Origin: Planococcus chinensis
Lineage (GTDB): Bacteria > Bacillota > Bacilli > Bacillales_A > Planococcaceae
DNA length: 64,000 bases
Direction: 5' to 3'
Assembly (NCBI RefSeq): GCF_020071995.1
Contig: NZ_JABWTK010000002.1
Coordinates: forward strand, 434,001-498,000
Shown: one piece after another, positions 9,858-20,592 of the stretch
Layout: each line of letters begins with the position of its first letter
Position numbering within the stretch: position 1 is the stretch's first letter
Translations under genes and position numbers: made by a program
The notes under the pieces: generated by a model
The model's input: the letters and a program-made list of their open reading frames with translations, nothing else
What the model was told of the DNA's origin: nothing
Database searches by the model: none

Positions 9858-10865
9858 TTAAAATCCATTTGGATTTTGCGACTGCCATTTCCAAGAGTCT
9901 TTGCACATTTCTTTTAAATCTTTTTCGGCATGCCAGCCTAAAATTGTTTTTGCCTTTTCAGGGTTAGCGTAGCATACGCCGATATCCCCCGGACGCCGCT
10001 CAACTATTTGATAAGGAATATCCGTCGACGTGACTTCACCGAAGCTTTCGACTAAGTCCAACACACTATAGCCGGTGCCCGTTCCCAGATTGAACGTTTC
10101 AATTCCTTCGTTTTCGTCGAGGTACTGCAAGGCTTTCAAATGCCCTTTAACCAAATCCACTACATGGATATAATCCCGGACGCCGGTTCCGTCATGAGTA
10201 TCATAATCATTGCCGAATACCTGCAACTGCTCGCGTTTGCCAATTGCCACTTGTGTAATGTACGGCATCAAATTATTTGGTATGCCGGTTGGATTCTCAC
10301 CAATTCTGCCGCTCGCGTGTGCCCCGATTGGATTGAAATAACGCAAAATGGCGATTCGCCACGCAGAGTCCGACACATGCAAGTCCCGAAGAATTTCTTC
10401 GATCATCAATTTAGTGCGGCCATATGGATTTGTTGCGGACAGCGGGAATGACTCGTCGATCGGCACGCGGTCCGGATTGCCATAGACAGTAGCGGAAGAA
10501 CTGAACACAATATTTTTAACACCGTGTTTTTTCATCGCTTCACACAGGATCAATGTGCCGGTTATATTGTTATGGTAGTATGCCAGAGGCATCTCTACAG
10601 ACTCCCCGACCGCTTTCAAGCCGGCAAAGTGCATGACGGCATCGATCTCATTATTCGCAAAAATTGTATCCAATGCTTCTGCGTCCAGAAGGTCCACTTC
10701 ATAAAACGGAAAATCTTTTCCGGTCAATTCTTTTACGCGTTGGATTGACTCAATTTGGCTATTGGACAAATTGTCCACAACCACGATGTCATATCCATTT
10801 TCCAATAATTCTACAGCTGCATGGCTTCCAATAAAGCCTGCCCCACCAGTCACTAGAATCTTCAT
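9858..10865 (-). CDS. galE: UDP-glucose 4-epimerase
   Basis: Interconverts UDP-glucose and UDP-galactose (possibly also the N-acetyl forms). It is an extended short-chain dehydrogenase: the NAD-binding TGGAGFIGSHAAVEL is at the N-terminus, SSSATVYG carries the catalytic Ser, and NPYGRTK is the YxxxK pair. Its length of 335 residues is normal. As first gene of the leftward tag operon it probably supplies the UDP-sugar donor used by the glycosyltransferases downstream. GAGGG precedes the ATG by 6-7 nt. Confidence 0.95.
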   Translation of the reverse strand: MKILVTGGAGFIGSHAAVELLENGYDIVVVDNLSNSQIESIQRVKELTGKDFPFYEVDLLDAEALDTIFANNEIDAVMHFAGLKAVGESVEMPLAYYHNNITGTLILCEAMKKHGVKNIVFSSSATVYGNPDRVPIDESFPLSATNPYGRTKLMIEEILRDLHVSDSAWRIAILRYFNPIGAHASGRIGENPTGIPNNLMPYITQVAIGKREQLQVFGNDYDTHDGTGVRDYIHVVDLVKGHLKALQYLDENEGIETFNLGTGTGYSVLDLVESFGEVTSTDIPYQIVERRPGDIGVCYANPEKAKTILGWHAEKDLKEMCKDSWKWQSQNPNGF

Positions 10866-11190
10866 CTAAATCCCTCATTTAATTTTATTTGAATGGAAGA
10901 AATCATCTCAGGCATATGCCTGCCGTTCTTTCTTCAAAAAGCTCTCTGTATACTGACAAATCATACCGTTAAAAGTTGCTTATATCTCTTCGATTTATTG
11001 CAATCGATTAGATGAACAGGTTTTTTTCTTCACTTTACATACAGAAAGCGAAAAAAATACTTATACGCAAAAATACACATGCCCTATTATACGACATCGG
11101 TGTCTATTTTACATGTCTCCGGAGGTCCGTCTTGTTCCAATACTCCCCATTTTATCACATTTCCTGTTCTCTTTTATATCAGAACACACA
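10866..11190. other. intergenic region upstream of galE
   Basis: About 325 AT-rich bases between galE and the terminator of the protease gene. It must hold the galE-tagGH promoter, but no convincing -35/-10 pair with standard spacing was found. A perfect 14-bp palindrome, CAGGCATATGCCTG (10909-10922), lies 44 bp before the galE start and could be an operator. No small gene with a good ribosome binding site was seen. Confidence 0.4.
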
Positions 11191-11234
11191 GAAACCACCC
11201 TCCTAAACAATTTACTTTGCCGGAGGGCGGTTTC
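11191..11234 (-). terminator. intrinsic terminator after the zinc-ribbon protease gene
   Basis: A 13-bp stem GAAACCRCCCTCC / GGAGGGYGGTTTC lies 33 bp beyond the stop. On the minus strand the single mismatch becomes a G-U pair, and TTTCTGTGTGTTCTG follows. Confidence 0.7.
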
Positions 11235-11266
11235 TGAAATGCCTTTTGATTTAAAAAACAGATTTA

Positions 11267-12691
11267 TTACTTATTGATAATATCCGATACATAATAAAAG
11301 CCGTTTTCATCCATTACAATTGTATAAGTTTTGCTGCGTTCTTCGAGTGACCATTCGCCCGCTTCATTTTTAAAGTCAAACGCTTCTTCTGTATGGACAA
11401 GGGCATGATCTTCAAATATTTCGGTGCCGGTAATTTCCAGCTTATTAAAGTTGAATTCCATTTCTTTTCCGGCTATATCGACAATATACTCCAACATACC
11501 ATTGTAGATATCACTTTCGTAAACCATAAGGTTTTGCACATAGAAAAAGTCTTCTTCGGCTAATGCCGTTTCGTAATAATGGCGGAAATCACCGATAAAC
11601 TCATGCAAACTCGATTCTTCAAACTTCATTTCCAGATCCGGATCAAATTCATAGTTTTCATCTTCATAACCACTGAAGTCGTCATAGACGTGGAATTTGG
11701 CCACCACTTCATCAGCAGACATCGGATTGTTGGCCCACTCTGTCAGCATGCTATGCATGGAATACAAGGGAATCGAAAACCCGATCGAATCGCCTTCTTC
11801 CATTACGAGTGAATTGATGCCGATCACTTTGCCGGTTCCTGCATCCACCAGCGGTCCGCCGCTCGACCCTGGTGCAATCGGAGCATCAATCTGATAAATA
11901 TCTTCATAGATAAATTCCTGTTCAAAGTCGCGGTCGATTCCGGTCAAATAACCGATTGTTGCCGTGTTTTCAAAACCGGAAGGGCTGCCAAGCGCAATCA
12001 CTTCAGTTCCGACATCCGTCGGGTTCATTTCGCTTTCCAGTGGATCGATGCCGGCAAATGCATCAACTTTAATCAATGCGATGTCGGATTCATCCGAAAT
12101 CCCGACCACTGTGCCCGGCTGATCCTGGCCATTGATGTTGCGGACAATGACATCCGTGAAACCTGCCACTACGTGCGCATTTGTAGCGACCAATCCAGAT
12201 TGATGGAACAGAAAGCCCGATCCTTGTCCACCTTCCGTTAAGATGGTATAAACTTTCTGCTGCGTTTCTTTGATAATTGCCGGTTTGTCTTTCTTTTTGG
12301 GTTCCACTTTTTCCGGCTGCTCGGAAGGCGGGACAATATCTTCTGTTTTGGTCACGGTCCCTTCGGTTTTGCCTTCAGTTTTGCCTTCCTCTTCTGCCCG
12401 CTCTACCGGTCCTTTTATCTCTTCAGGTTCTTTCGGCAATTCCTGTTCCTGTTTTTGCTCTTCTTCATTTGCACTGGAGACTTCTTCATTCGGCGCTGCC
12501 TGCTGAGGCGGTTCCTGCATCATTTGCGATACGCCAAAGCCGGTGCCTCCAAGACCGGCCAATAAAATCAATGAATACATCCATTTTTTGCTTTTTTCTT
12601 TTTTACTCGCCTTATCAGTCAATGAATGCCCGCAAGATTTACAAAAGTTTGCATTCACATCATTCTCTTGTCCGCATTTTTTACACAACAT
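11267..12691 (-). CDS. membrane-anchored trypsin-like serine protease with N-terminal zinc ribbon
   Basis: Residues 1-24 form a zinc ribbon (two CxxC knuckles: CKKCG and CKSCG). A single membrane helix follows at about 37-57, then a Glu/Lys/Pro-rich linker, then an S1C (DegP/HtrA-like) protease domain. The catalytic residues are visible: His in TNAHVV, Asp in SDIALI, Ser in GSSGGPL. After the protease there is an extra domain of about 150 residues with no motif I know; no PDZ domain is evident. Topology is probably cytoplasmic zinc ribbon and extracellular protease, suggesting surface quality control or sensing. AGGAGG precedes the ATG by 8 nt. It is monocistronic with its own terminator. Confidence 0.88.
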   Translation of the reverse strand: MLCKKCGQENDVNANFCKSCGHSLTDKASKKEKSKKWMYSLILLAGLGGTGFGVSQMMQEPPQQAAPNEEVSSANEEEQKQEQELPKEPEEIKGPVERAEEEGKTEGKTEGTVTKTEDIVPPSEQPEKVEPKKKDKPAIIKETQQKVYTILTEGGQGSGFLFHQSGLVATNAHVVAGFTDVIVRNINGQDQPGTVVGISDESDIALIKVDAFAGIDPLESEMNPTDVGTEVIALGSPSGFENTATIGYLTGIDRDFEQEFIYEDIYQIDAPIAPGSSGGPLVDAGTGKVIGINSLVMEEGDSIGFSIPLYSMHSMLTEWANNPMSADEVVAKFHVYDDFSGYEDENYEFDPDLEMKFEESSLHEFIGDFRHYYETALAEEDFFYVQNLMVYESDIYNGMLEYIVDIAGKEMEFNFNKLEITGTEIFEDHALVHTEEAFDFKNEAGEWSLEERSKTYTIVMDENGFYYVSDIINK

Positions 12692-12932
12692 GCTAATTTC
12701 CTCCTGATGGATAGTAGATTTCTGCTGTAATTGCTCTCATTATAAACCTATTAACGCCGCACGACTAGCCAGAGTTGCAGTTTGTAATAAAGACTTCTAT
12801 TTTGTAATAAATCTATTTTTTACATAAATTTAATAATGCAAATTTGCTGTTGTCCTTCTCATTCCCTATTTATTATGCAAAAATAGGAAAGATGATTAAA
12901 CTAGCATTTAGATAAATTTAGGGGGAAGCATC

Positions 12933-14792
12933 ATGAAGTTTAAAGCAATAATTGCCTTAGTGGCAGCCATTGCCGTCATTGGCGGGATTTTGGCGTACGC
13001 TATAGGCAAAAGCAGTCCATTAAACCCGTCCAAAGAAAACCATTACGACGTCATTGTGCTTGGCGGTGAACCCGAAGGCGTAGCAGCTGCTGTTTCTGCT
13101 GCCCGAAACGGCGCGAAGACATTGCTGGTCGAAGAACGTGACGGCCTCGGCGGCTTGATGACTTATGGCAAACTGAACTTTATCGATATGGTCCAAGGAA
13201 TCGATAAAAACAGCGCAGTTGGCGGCATATTCAAAGAATGGCACGAACAAGTCGGAAGCGGCAGCGCTTTTGAAATCAATGAAGCTAAAGAAGCCTTTCT
13301 TAAACTTGTTGAAGACGAACCGAACATCACACTCGCCTTGAATACGGAATTTACCGATGTGCTTAAAGACGAAAGCAATACAGTTACTGGCGCTAAACTA
13401 AAATCATCCGAAGGCTCTAAAACGGTTTACGCTAAACGTTTTATCGATGCCACACAAGATGCCGATTTTGCAGTTGAAGCCGGTGCCCCGTATTTTATCG
13501 GCGGTGAAGATATCAATTTGAAAGACCGGTTTATGGCAGTGACCCCTGTTATCCAACTCTCTGGCGTAGATTGGGACGGTGTCCAAAAAGCTGCAGCAGA
13601 CGAAGTATTCGGACCGGCTGAAGTAACTGATTCGGTGGGCTGGGGCTTTAGCGAACTGCATTATGATTATCAGCCCGTCGAAGAAAACACCCGCCTGCGC
13701 GGGCTGAACCTTGTCCGGACGCATCCTGAAGGACAGGATGAACAGTTCTACATCAATGCCCTGCAAATATTCGGCGTGGATGGTCTGGACGAACAAGCAA
13801 AAAAACAGGCACTTGAAATTGGCAACCGCGAAGCGGAACATATTACGGAGTACCTCCGCGCCAACTTCCCAGGTTTCGAACAGGCAAAAATTTCCGAGCT
13901 TCCGACGGAACTGTATGTCCGGGAAACACGCCATGTCATTTCCGAATACATGCTGCCCATGTCGGATATCTGGAAAAATGCGGACCATTGGGATTCAATC
14001 GGCTACGGCGGCTATCCGGTGGATGTGCAGGCGACTTCCATCAATGATTACGGCTATGTATTGTCGAGCCCTACGCAATATGCCATTCCGTTCCGTTCAC
14101 TTGTCCCTTTGGAAGTTGAAAACTTGGCGGTCGTCAGCCGCTCAGCCGGCTATTCATCTCTGGCAGCCGGAAGTGCGCGCATCATTCCAACCGGCATGGC
14201 TGCCGGCGAAGCAGGCGGCGCAGCAGCTGTACATTCCATACTGGAAGATCTGACATTCAGAGAGCTTTCCGGCCATAAAGAAGAAATGAATGAGCTGCGC
14301 TACACCCTGTCCCGCCAAGGAGCAATGGTCGACCGCTTTGAACTTCCTTATCCTTACCAAGGAGAATGGTTTGATGAATCGGTACAGTTCTTGATGGATT
14401 ACGGATTGGTCGTCGGCGGATATACGAATGACCTGCAAGTAGACGAGCCATTAAAGGCGCTCAGCTTTTCCAATCTATTGTCTTCCGGGCTTTTTAGAAT
14501 CAATCCAACCGTGCACGATCAAGTTGCCGGCAAACTAAATGAAAAAAACACAGAAACGGACTTTGAAGATCAGATTTTTACAAGAGATTCACTTGCATCC
14601 TTTTTAATAGAAGTTTTCACATCCGAAACTCCCGGTTCACAACCCTGGGAGCAGGCTTTCGAAGCCGGGTTGATCGATGAAAAGGTATACAAGCAAATTG
14701 CCAAGGACCGCGAACTGGTTCGTGCAGAAGGATTCTATGTCGCCTATCATCTACTGAGTACAGTACAAAAAGACAATTCACTTGTAAAATAA
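12933..14792 (+). CDS. membrane-anchored FAD-dependent oxidoreductase
   Basis: An N-terminal hydrophobic helix (about 5-25) is followed by an FAD-binding Rossmann motif (DVIVLGGEPEGVAAAVSAA) and GLGGLMTYG, typical of the FAD_oxidored family. A later GMAAGEAGGAAAV segment is the second FAD-contacting stretch. The substrate is unknown. The final roughly 150 residues contain VQFLMDYGLVVGGYTND and further text that resembles degenerate SLH repeats, so the protein may be anchored outside the membrane; this is inference. AGGGGGAA precedes the ATG. It is monocistronic: divergent from the protease gene and followed by a terminator. Confidence 0.78.
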   Translation: MKFKAIIALVAAIAVIGGILAYAIGKSSPLNPSKENHYDVIVLGGEPEGVAAAVSAARNGAKTLLVEERDGLGGLMTYGKLNFIDMVQGIDKNSAVGGIFKEWHEQVGSGSAFEINEAKEAFLKLVEDEPNITLALNTEFTDVLKDESNTVTGAKLKSSEGSKTVYAKRFIDATQDADFAVEAGAPYFIGGEDINLKDRFMAVTPVIQLSGVDWDGVQKAAADEVFGPAEVTDSVGWGFSELHYDYQPVEENTRLRGLNLVRTHPEGQDEQFYINALQIFGVDGLDEQAKKQALEIGNREAEHITEYLRANFPGFEQAKISELPTELYVRETRHVISEYMLPMSDIWKNADHWDSIGYGGYPVDVQATSINDYGYVLSSPTQYAIPFRSLVPLEVENLAVVSRSAGYSSLAAGSARIIPTGMAAGEAGGAAAVHSILEDLTFRELSGHKEEMNELRYTLSRQGAMVDRFELPYPYQGEWFDESVQFLMDYGLVVGGYTNDLQVDEPLKALSFSNLLSSGLFRINPTVHDQVAGKLNEKNTETDFEDQIFTRDSLASFLIEVFTSETPGSQPWEQAFEAGLIDEKVYKQIAKDRELVRAEGFYVAYHLLSTVQKDNSLVK

Positions 14793-14810
14793 AGTTTTTA
14801 TCTTTCGAAC

Positions 14811-14846
14811 AAAAATCCGCAAACCTTTAACCGGTTTGCGGATTTT
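14811..14846 (+). terminator. intrinsic terminator after the FAD oxidoreductase gene
   Basis: Stem AAAATCCGCAAACC / GGTTTGCGGATTTT with a 7-nt loop, starting about 20 bases after the stop. Confidence 0.88.
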
Positions 14847-14932
14847 CATTTGCCTCTTCTCATAAAATTACATTGCAAATTTTTGCCAATCAAGCTATCA
14901 TTATTTTTATTGTTTGTCATAGGAGGAAAAAG

Positions 14933-16108
14933 ATGCGCCGTTATGAAAGTTTAGATTCAATTAGAGGCATAGCTGCTTTAGCAGTCGTGTTTAGTCATAT
15001 GTTTATTGTTTTCCCTGCATTTTATTCTGCATTGAGCATGCAGCAAAACAATCAGCTTATAGTCGATTTTCTCGCCTTCACACCTCTTCATCTGCTGTGG
15101 AGTGGACATGAAGCCGTTATTCTATTTTTCATTCTCAGTGGTTTTGTTCTTTCACTGCCTTATTTAAATAACCGGAAATTGGTTTACACCAACTACATAG
15201 TTCAGCGCGTGTTCAGAATTTATATCCCATACATAGTAATCATCTTATTTTCGATTGTCCTTCAGTATTTTCTGTACTCTCCTGGCGGCATTGCAGGACT
15301 CAGCAAATGGTTTAACTGGATGTGGATGCTGCCGCTAAGCCCGGGCCTCTTTTCTCATTTCCTATTTATGTCCGGTGAACTTACCCATAACTACAACACG
15401 GCATCTTGGTCACTGGTACATGAGATGAGAATTTCACTGATCTTCCCGTTCATCGTGCTGCTGATCAGACGAAAAAAAATCTTTTTCGATCTGGGGCTCC
15501 TGGCGCTGGTCTTTGCCGGAAGATATGCTCTGCCGACAGACCTTCCCTATAAAATCAATGACACCTTTTATTATGCATTATTCTTTGTCGTTGGTGCCGT
15601 CCTGGCAAAACACCGCGAATCCTTGAGCATCCTTTTTCTTAAGACAGGTACTTACTTCAAGGTTTCCTTATTTGCTGTTGCATTGCTGCTTTACAATTGG
15701 CATTGGAACTTCGGCATGGTATTGCCGGCAGACAGCCCGCTTCGCCAATTGTTCGCTGACCGCATCATTGGCGATATGGCAATCGGCGCTGGGGCATGTA
15801 TTTTCTTTTTATTCGCCATACACTCAGCATGGACTGAAAAAATGCTGACTCACCGCATTCCGCTATTTCTCGGGAAAATATCGTACAGCCTTTATTTGGT
15901 TCATCCGGTTGTCATTCTTGTCTTGTTCTATTCGTTGCACGCTTGGGTTCATCCATTGCTTATTTTCGCCATGGTCCCACTTGTTTCCCTGGCAGTCGCA
16001 ACGGCTTACCATTATTCCGTGGAAGTTACAGCAATGAAAACAGGAAAACTGCTCACTTCGAAAAAAGCACCGAAAATATCAAAAGGGCTTGAACCCCAAA
16101 AATACTAA
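14933..16108 (+). CDS. acyltransferase family 3 membrane protein (OafA/YrhL type)
   Basis: A polytopic membrane protein of 391 residues with about ten hydrophobic segments. It starts with the family signature YESLDSIRGIAALAVVFSHM, whose His is the conserved catalytic one, and ends with ISYSLYLVHPVVIL. Such proteins O-acetylate (or otherwise acylate) cell-surface polysaccharides or lipids. The frame is open from 14873, but AGGAGG at 14921-14926 is 6 nt before the ATG at 14933, which gives the normal family N-terminus. The acceptor is unknown; teichoic acid or peptidoglycan is plausible from the neighbourhood. Confidence 0.9.
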   Translation: MRRYESLDSIRGIAALAVVFSHMFIVFPAFYSALSMQQNNQLIVDFLAFTPLHLLWSGHEAVILFFILSGFVLSLPYLNNRKLVYTNYIVQRVFRIYIPYIVIILFSIVLQYFLYSPGGIAGLSKWFNWMWMLPLSPGLFSHFLFMSGELTHNYNTASWSLVHEMRISLIFPFIVLLIRRKKIFFDLGLLALVFAGRYALPTDLPYKINDTFYYALFFVVGAVLAKHRESLSILFLKTGTYFKVSLFAVALLLYNWHWNFGMVLPADSPLRQLFADRIIGDMAIGAGACIFFLFAIHSAWTEKMLTHRIPLFLGKISYSLYLVHPVVILVLFYSLHAWVHPLLIFAMVPLVSLAVATAYHYSVEVTAMKTGKLLTSKKAPKISKGLEPQKY

Positions 16109-16114
16109 GCATTC

Positions 16115-16158
16115 AAGCTGCAGATCACTTCAATTGTCGGAGCTGGCCTGCAGCTTTT
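16115..16158 (+). terminator. probable terminator of the acyltransferase gene
   Basis: Inverted repeat AAGCTGCAG / CTGCAGCTT with a long loop of about 24 nt, ending in TTTT. Confidence 0.5.
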
Positions 16159-16177
16159 AAAATGACTTTACAAAAAA

Positions 16178-16213
16178 TAAAAACGGCTGCCCAAAAATGA
16201 GCAGCCGTTTTTT
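16178..16213. terminator. bidirectional terminator, acyltransferase / glpD
   Basis: Stem AAAACGGCTGC / GCAGCCGTTTT with a 10-nt loop and A/T tracts on both sides, between the convergent acyltransferase gene and glpD. Confidence 0.88.
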
Positions 16214-16231
16214 CTTTGTGACCAAAATACC

Positions 16232-17905
16232 TTATTTAGATTGTGCACTGATTTCAACAGGATGAGTCGCTTCGTACAACAAGACATCCAGTTCTTCTGT
16301 GTAAACTTTCGTCTGTTCTTCTGTCCAGCCGAATGTTTTGGCCATATAAGCGATGGCGCTGTCTTTGTTGGCATGCACCCAGTGGATATTAAAGAACAAC
16401 GCACCTGTACGACGGATGAAGAAATCGACTGGTTTATATGCAGATTCGTATTCCATAGCGTAGCGGAGCATCGCATGGACTAATGGATCAAGCCCTTCGT
16501 CAGCCGCTTCTTTTTTGCCGGTCGCTAAGAAATGCAGCACCTGATCGACATTCGAGCCGTAGCGTTTTACTAGTTTTCGGGCGGCAGCCGGTGTCAGTCC
16601 AATGGCAACCGCCTGGCGTACGCGGTCTTCGATAAACGATTCAAAGCCTTTTGAACCGCCGACTTCCCCGCCGGACAATGGCAAATGCTTCGTCGAGCTT
16701 TTCGGGAATTTCGTGCCGTTTTCTTCTTTCAATTGTTCCGCTACAAGGTTGACAATGCTTTCGCCCATTTTGCGGTAACCGGTCAATTTGCCGCCGGCGA
16801 TGGAAATCAAACCGGAATCCGATACGAAGATTTCATCTTTACGTGAAATTTCAGAAGGGTCTTTGCCTTCCTCGTGGATCAATGGACGCAATCCAGCCCA
16901 GCTTGATTCGATGTCTTCTACACGAATCTGGACTTCAGGGAACATGAAGTCGATGGCTTTTAAGACATAATCACGGTCTTCCACTGTCATCGTCGGGTGC
17001 GCAATATCTTGTTTGTAGACGGTATCGGTTGTGCCGACATATACTTTGCCGTCGCGCGGAATTGCAAACGCCATCCGGCCATCCGGCATGTCAAAGTAAA
17101 TGGCTTGCTTCAATGGGAAACGCTTGCCGTCAAAGACCAAGTGGATGCCTTTTGTCAGCTGCAAAGTCTTGCCTTGTTTCGAATTGTCTTTATCGCGCAA
17201 TGTGTCGACCCATGGCCCTGCTGCATTGACGATTTTATTGGCATAGATTTCGTGTTCTGAGCCGTCGATCTGGTCTTGGATGCGAATGCCTACCGCTTTG
17301 CCGTTCTGGTAGATAAAGCCTGTCACTTTGGCGTAGTTCAATGCCATCGCACCTTTTTCCACTGCTTTTTTCATGACTTCAATTGTTAGGCGGGCATCGT
17401 CAGTTTTGTATTCCACGTAATAGCCGGCACCTTTGATGCCTTGTTTTTTAAGTAAAGGTTCGCGTTTCAACGCTTCTTCTTTTGACAGCATTTTGCGGCG
17501 CTCATCGCGTTTTACGCCTGCTAAAAAGTCATAGACGCGAAGGCCGATGTTCGTGCTGTACGGTCCGAATGTACCGCCTTTGTAAAACGGCAATAGCATC
17601 CATTCAGGAGTCGTCACGTGCGGCCCGTTTTCATAAACGATTTCGCGTTCTTTGCCGACTTCCGCGACCATTTTCACTTCAAATTGTTTCAAGTAACGAA
17701 GGCCGCCGTGGACAAGTTTCGTGGAACGGCTGCTGGTACCCGCTGCGAAATCCTGCATTTCGATTACCGCTGCACGCATGCCTCTTGCCGATGCATCAAG
17801 AGCGATTCCCGCTCCTGTGATGCCGCCGCCAATGACCAAAAGATCAAGGCGGGCATTTTTCATTTGTTGAATGGTTTCTTTGCGCTGCAAACTAGAAAAT
17901 TTCAT
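16232..17905 (-). CDS. glpD: aerobic glycerol-3-phosphate dehydrogenase
   Basis: FAD enzyme that oxidises glycerol-3-phosphate to dihydroxyacetone phosphate and feeds electrons to quinone at the membrane. The N-terminal dinucleotide-binding motif LDLLVIGGGITGAGIAL is followed by GTSSRSTKLVHGGLRYL, a GlpD hallmark. Its 557 residues match the Bacillus enzyme. It is the last gene of the glycerol regulon and is preceded by a leader terminator hairpin (17952-18008) of the kind bypassed by GlpP. AAAGGAG lies 11 nt before the ATG. Confidence 0.96.
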   Translation of the reverse strand: MKFSSLQRKETIQQMKNARLDLLVIGGGITGAGIALDASARGMRAAVIEMQDFAAGTSSRSTKLVHGGLRYLKQFEVKMVAEVGKEREIVYENGPHVTTPEWMLLPFYKGGTFGPYSTNIGLRVYDFLAGVKRDERRKMLSKEEALKREPLLKKQGIKGAGYYVEYKTDDARLTIEVMKKAVEKGAMALNYAKVTGFIYQNGKAVGIRIQDQIDGSEHEIYANKIVNAAGPWVDTLRDKDNSKQGKTLQLTKGIHLVFDGKRFPLKQAIYFDMPDGRMAFAIPRDGKVYVGTTDTVYKQDIAHPTMTVEDRDYVLKAIDFMFPEVQIRVEDIESSWAGLRPLIHEEGKDPSEISRKDEIFVSDSGLISIAGGKLTGYRKMGESIVNLVAEQLKEENGTKFPKSSTKHLPLSGGEVGGSKGFESFIEDRVRQAVAIGLTPAAARKLVKRYGSNVDQVLHFLATGKKEAADEGLDPLVHAMLRYAMEYESAYKPVDFFIRRTGALFFNIHWVHANKDSAIAYMAKTFGWTEEQTKVYTEELDVLLYEATHPVEISAQSK

Positions 17906-17951
17906 AAGGGGTTGTGCTCCTTTTCAATTTGTTTTTCCATATAATTCCAAT

Positions 17952-18008
17952 AAAAAAAGAGACGAAGCTGCAGCTGCAGAATTTCTTCTGCGAAACTGGC
18001 TTCGTCTC
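17952..18008 (-). promoter_or_regulatory. glpD leader terminator/antiterminator
   Basis: On the minus strand GAGACGAAGC pairs with GCTTCGTCTC, followed by seven U residues, ending about 47 bases before the glpD ATG. A strong intrinsic terminator directly upstream of glpD is the known target arrangement for GlpP antitermination in Bacillus, where GlpP bound to glycerol-3-phosphate lets transcription through. glpP is encoded 3 kb away in this window. Confidence 0.85.
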
Positions 18009-18046
18009 TCGAGTTCTCGGGCCGGATATTAACTTTTAATAAGAAA

Positions 18047-18162
18047 AGTGTAGGCGTCCGTCTAGCCCCGACAAGCGCTGGAAGGCTTACCGGGAATGGC
18101 GTTACTTTGCCATTTCTGGTAAGACTGAAGCGACCTCGAGGGGCTGGACGCCGAAACTAGAC
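18047..18162. repeat. nested inverted-repeat element between glpK and glpD
   Basis: About 116 bases with nested complementary arms: GGCGTCC (18053-18059) with GGACGCC (18146-18152), AGCCCC (18064-18069) with GGGGCT (18140-18145), and an inner 15-bp arm CTTACCGGGAATGGC (18086-18100) pairing with 18109-18123 (two mismatches, 8-nt loop). The unpaired shoulders carry ACAAGCGCTGG and GAAGCGACCTCGAG. It ends four bases before the glpK stop codon. From memory, near-identical sequences are dispersed in many Bacillales genomes, so this is called a dispersed repeat; it could also act as a transcript stabiliser or attenuator between glpK and glpD. Confidence 0.65.
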
Positions 18163-18165
18163 AAT

Positions 18166-19701
<1,536 letters not shown>

Positions 19702-19709
19702 CTAAGCTT

Positions 19710-20543
19710 TTACGAAACGATTTTTTCTTCTAATTGATCTGCCGCTGTGCGGCCTTTTCTTAATTCTACACTTGCTGCTCCAAATAACACCAGTACAAGT
19801 ACCAGGCTCAGGATCCAAAAAGCTGGCCCCATTTCGCCAACAAACACGGCTTTATAAAATACAGCCCCGTAAACTCCGCCGAACAGCGGCCCTACTACCG
19901 GCACCCAAGCATAGCTCCAGTCGGATCCCCCTTTGCCGGGAATCGGCAGGATGGCATGCGCAATTCTTGGACCCAAATCGCGGGCCGGGTTGATGGCATA
20001 GCCTGTTGGCCCGCCAAGCGATAAGCCGATTGCAAGAATCAAAGCACCGACGATCAACGGATTCAAGCCTTCTGTAAATTCATTTGCTCCGATAAACAAC
20101 AGCCCCATCACAAGGACAGCCGTTCCGATAATTTCAGATACCAGATTCGAAAACGGCTTGCGTACTGCCGGGATGGTCGCGAAAACACCTAGTTTTGCCG
20201 CTTGGTCTTTTGTGCGTTCCCAGTGCGGCAAGTAATTGAAGAAAACGATGGCTGCCCCGATGATGGCTCCAATCAGTTGTGCGGCAATATAAACCGGCAC
20301 TTTCGTCCAAGCGAAATCGCCCACTACGGCAAATCCTAAAGTTACTGCCGGATTTAAATGCGCTCCTGAAAAACTGCCGACCGCGTAGACGCCCATCGTC
20401 ACTGCAAGGCCCCAGGCCACTGTTACCACAATCCATCCGCCATTTTCAGCTTTTGAATCTTTCAATGCTACGCCTGCTACTACGCCGGCACCAAAAATAA
20501 TCAAAATCATAGTACCGACCAATTCTGCTAGAAATTCCGTCAT
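19710..20543 (-). CDS. glpF: glycerol uptake facilitator (aquaglyceroporin)
   Basis: A membrane channel of the MIP family for passive glycerol entry. It has six membrane helices plus the two half-helices carrying the NPA boxes GAHLNPAVTLG and GYAINPARDLGPR; the Asp after the second NPA box is the aquaglyceroporin marker. The frame is open from a GTG at 20552, but AAGGGG (20552-20557) is spaced 8 nt from the ATG at 20543, giving 277 residues. It is first gene of glpFK, preceded by a leader terminator and a cre-overlapping promoter. Confidence 0.96.
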   Translation of the reverse strand: MTEFLAELVGTMILIIFGAGVVAGVALKDSKAENGGWIVVTVAWGLAVTMGVYAVGSFSGAHLNPAVTLGFAVVGDFAWTKVPVYIAAQLIGAIIGAAIVFFNYLPHWERTKDQAAKLGVFATIPAVRKPFSNLVSEIIGTAVLVMGLLFIGANEFTEGLNPLIVGALILAIGLSLGGPTGYAINPARDLGPRIAHAILPIPGKGGSDWSYAWVPVVGPLFGGVYGAVFYKAVFVGEMGPAFWILSLVLVLVLFGAASVELRKGRTAADQLEEKIVS

Positions 20544-20592
20544 TACGAACACCCCTTAGTATGTTTGCGCAAGAACCATTTTCAGGAAACAC

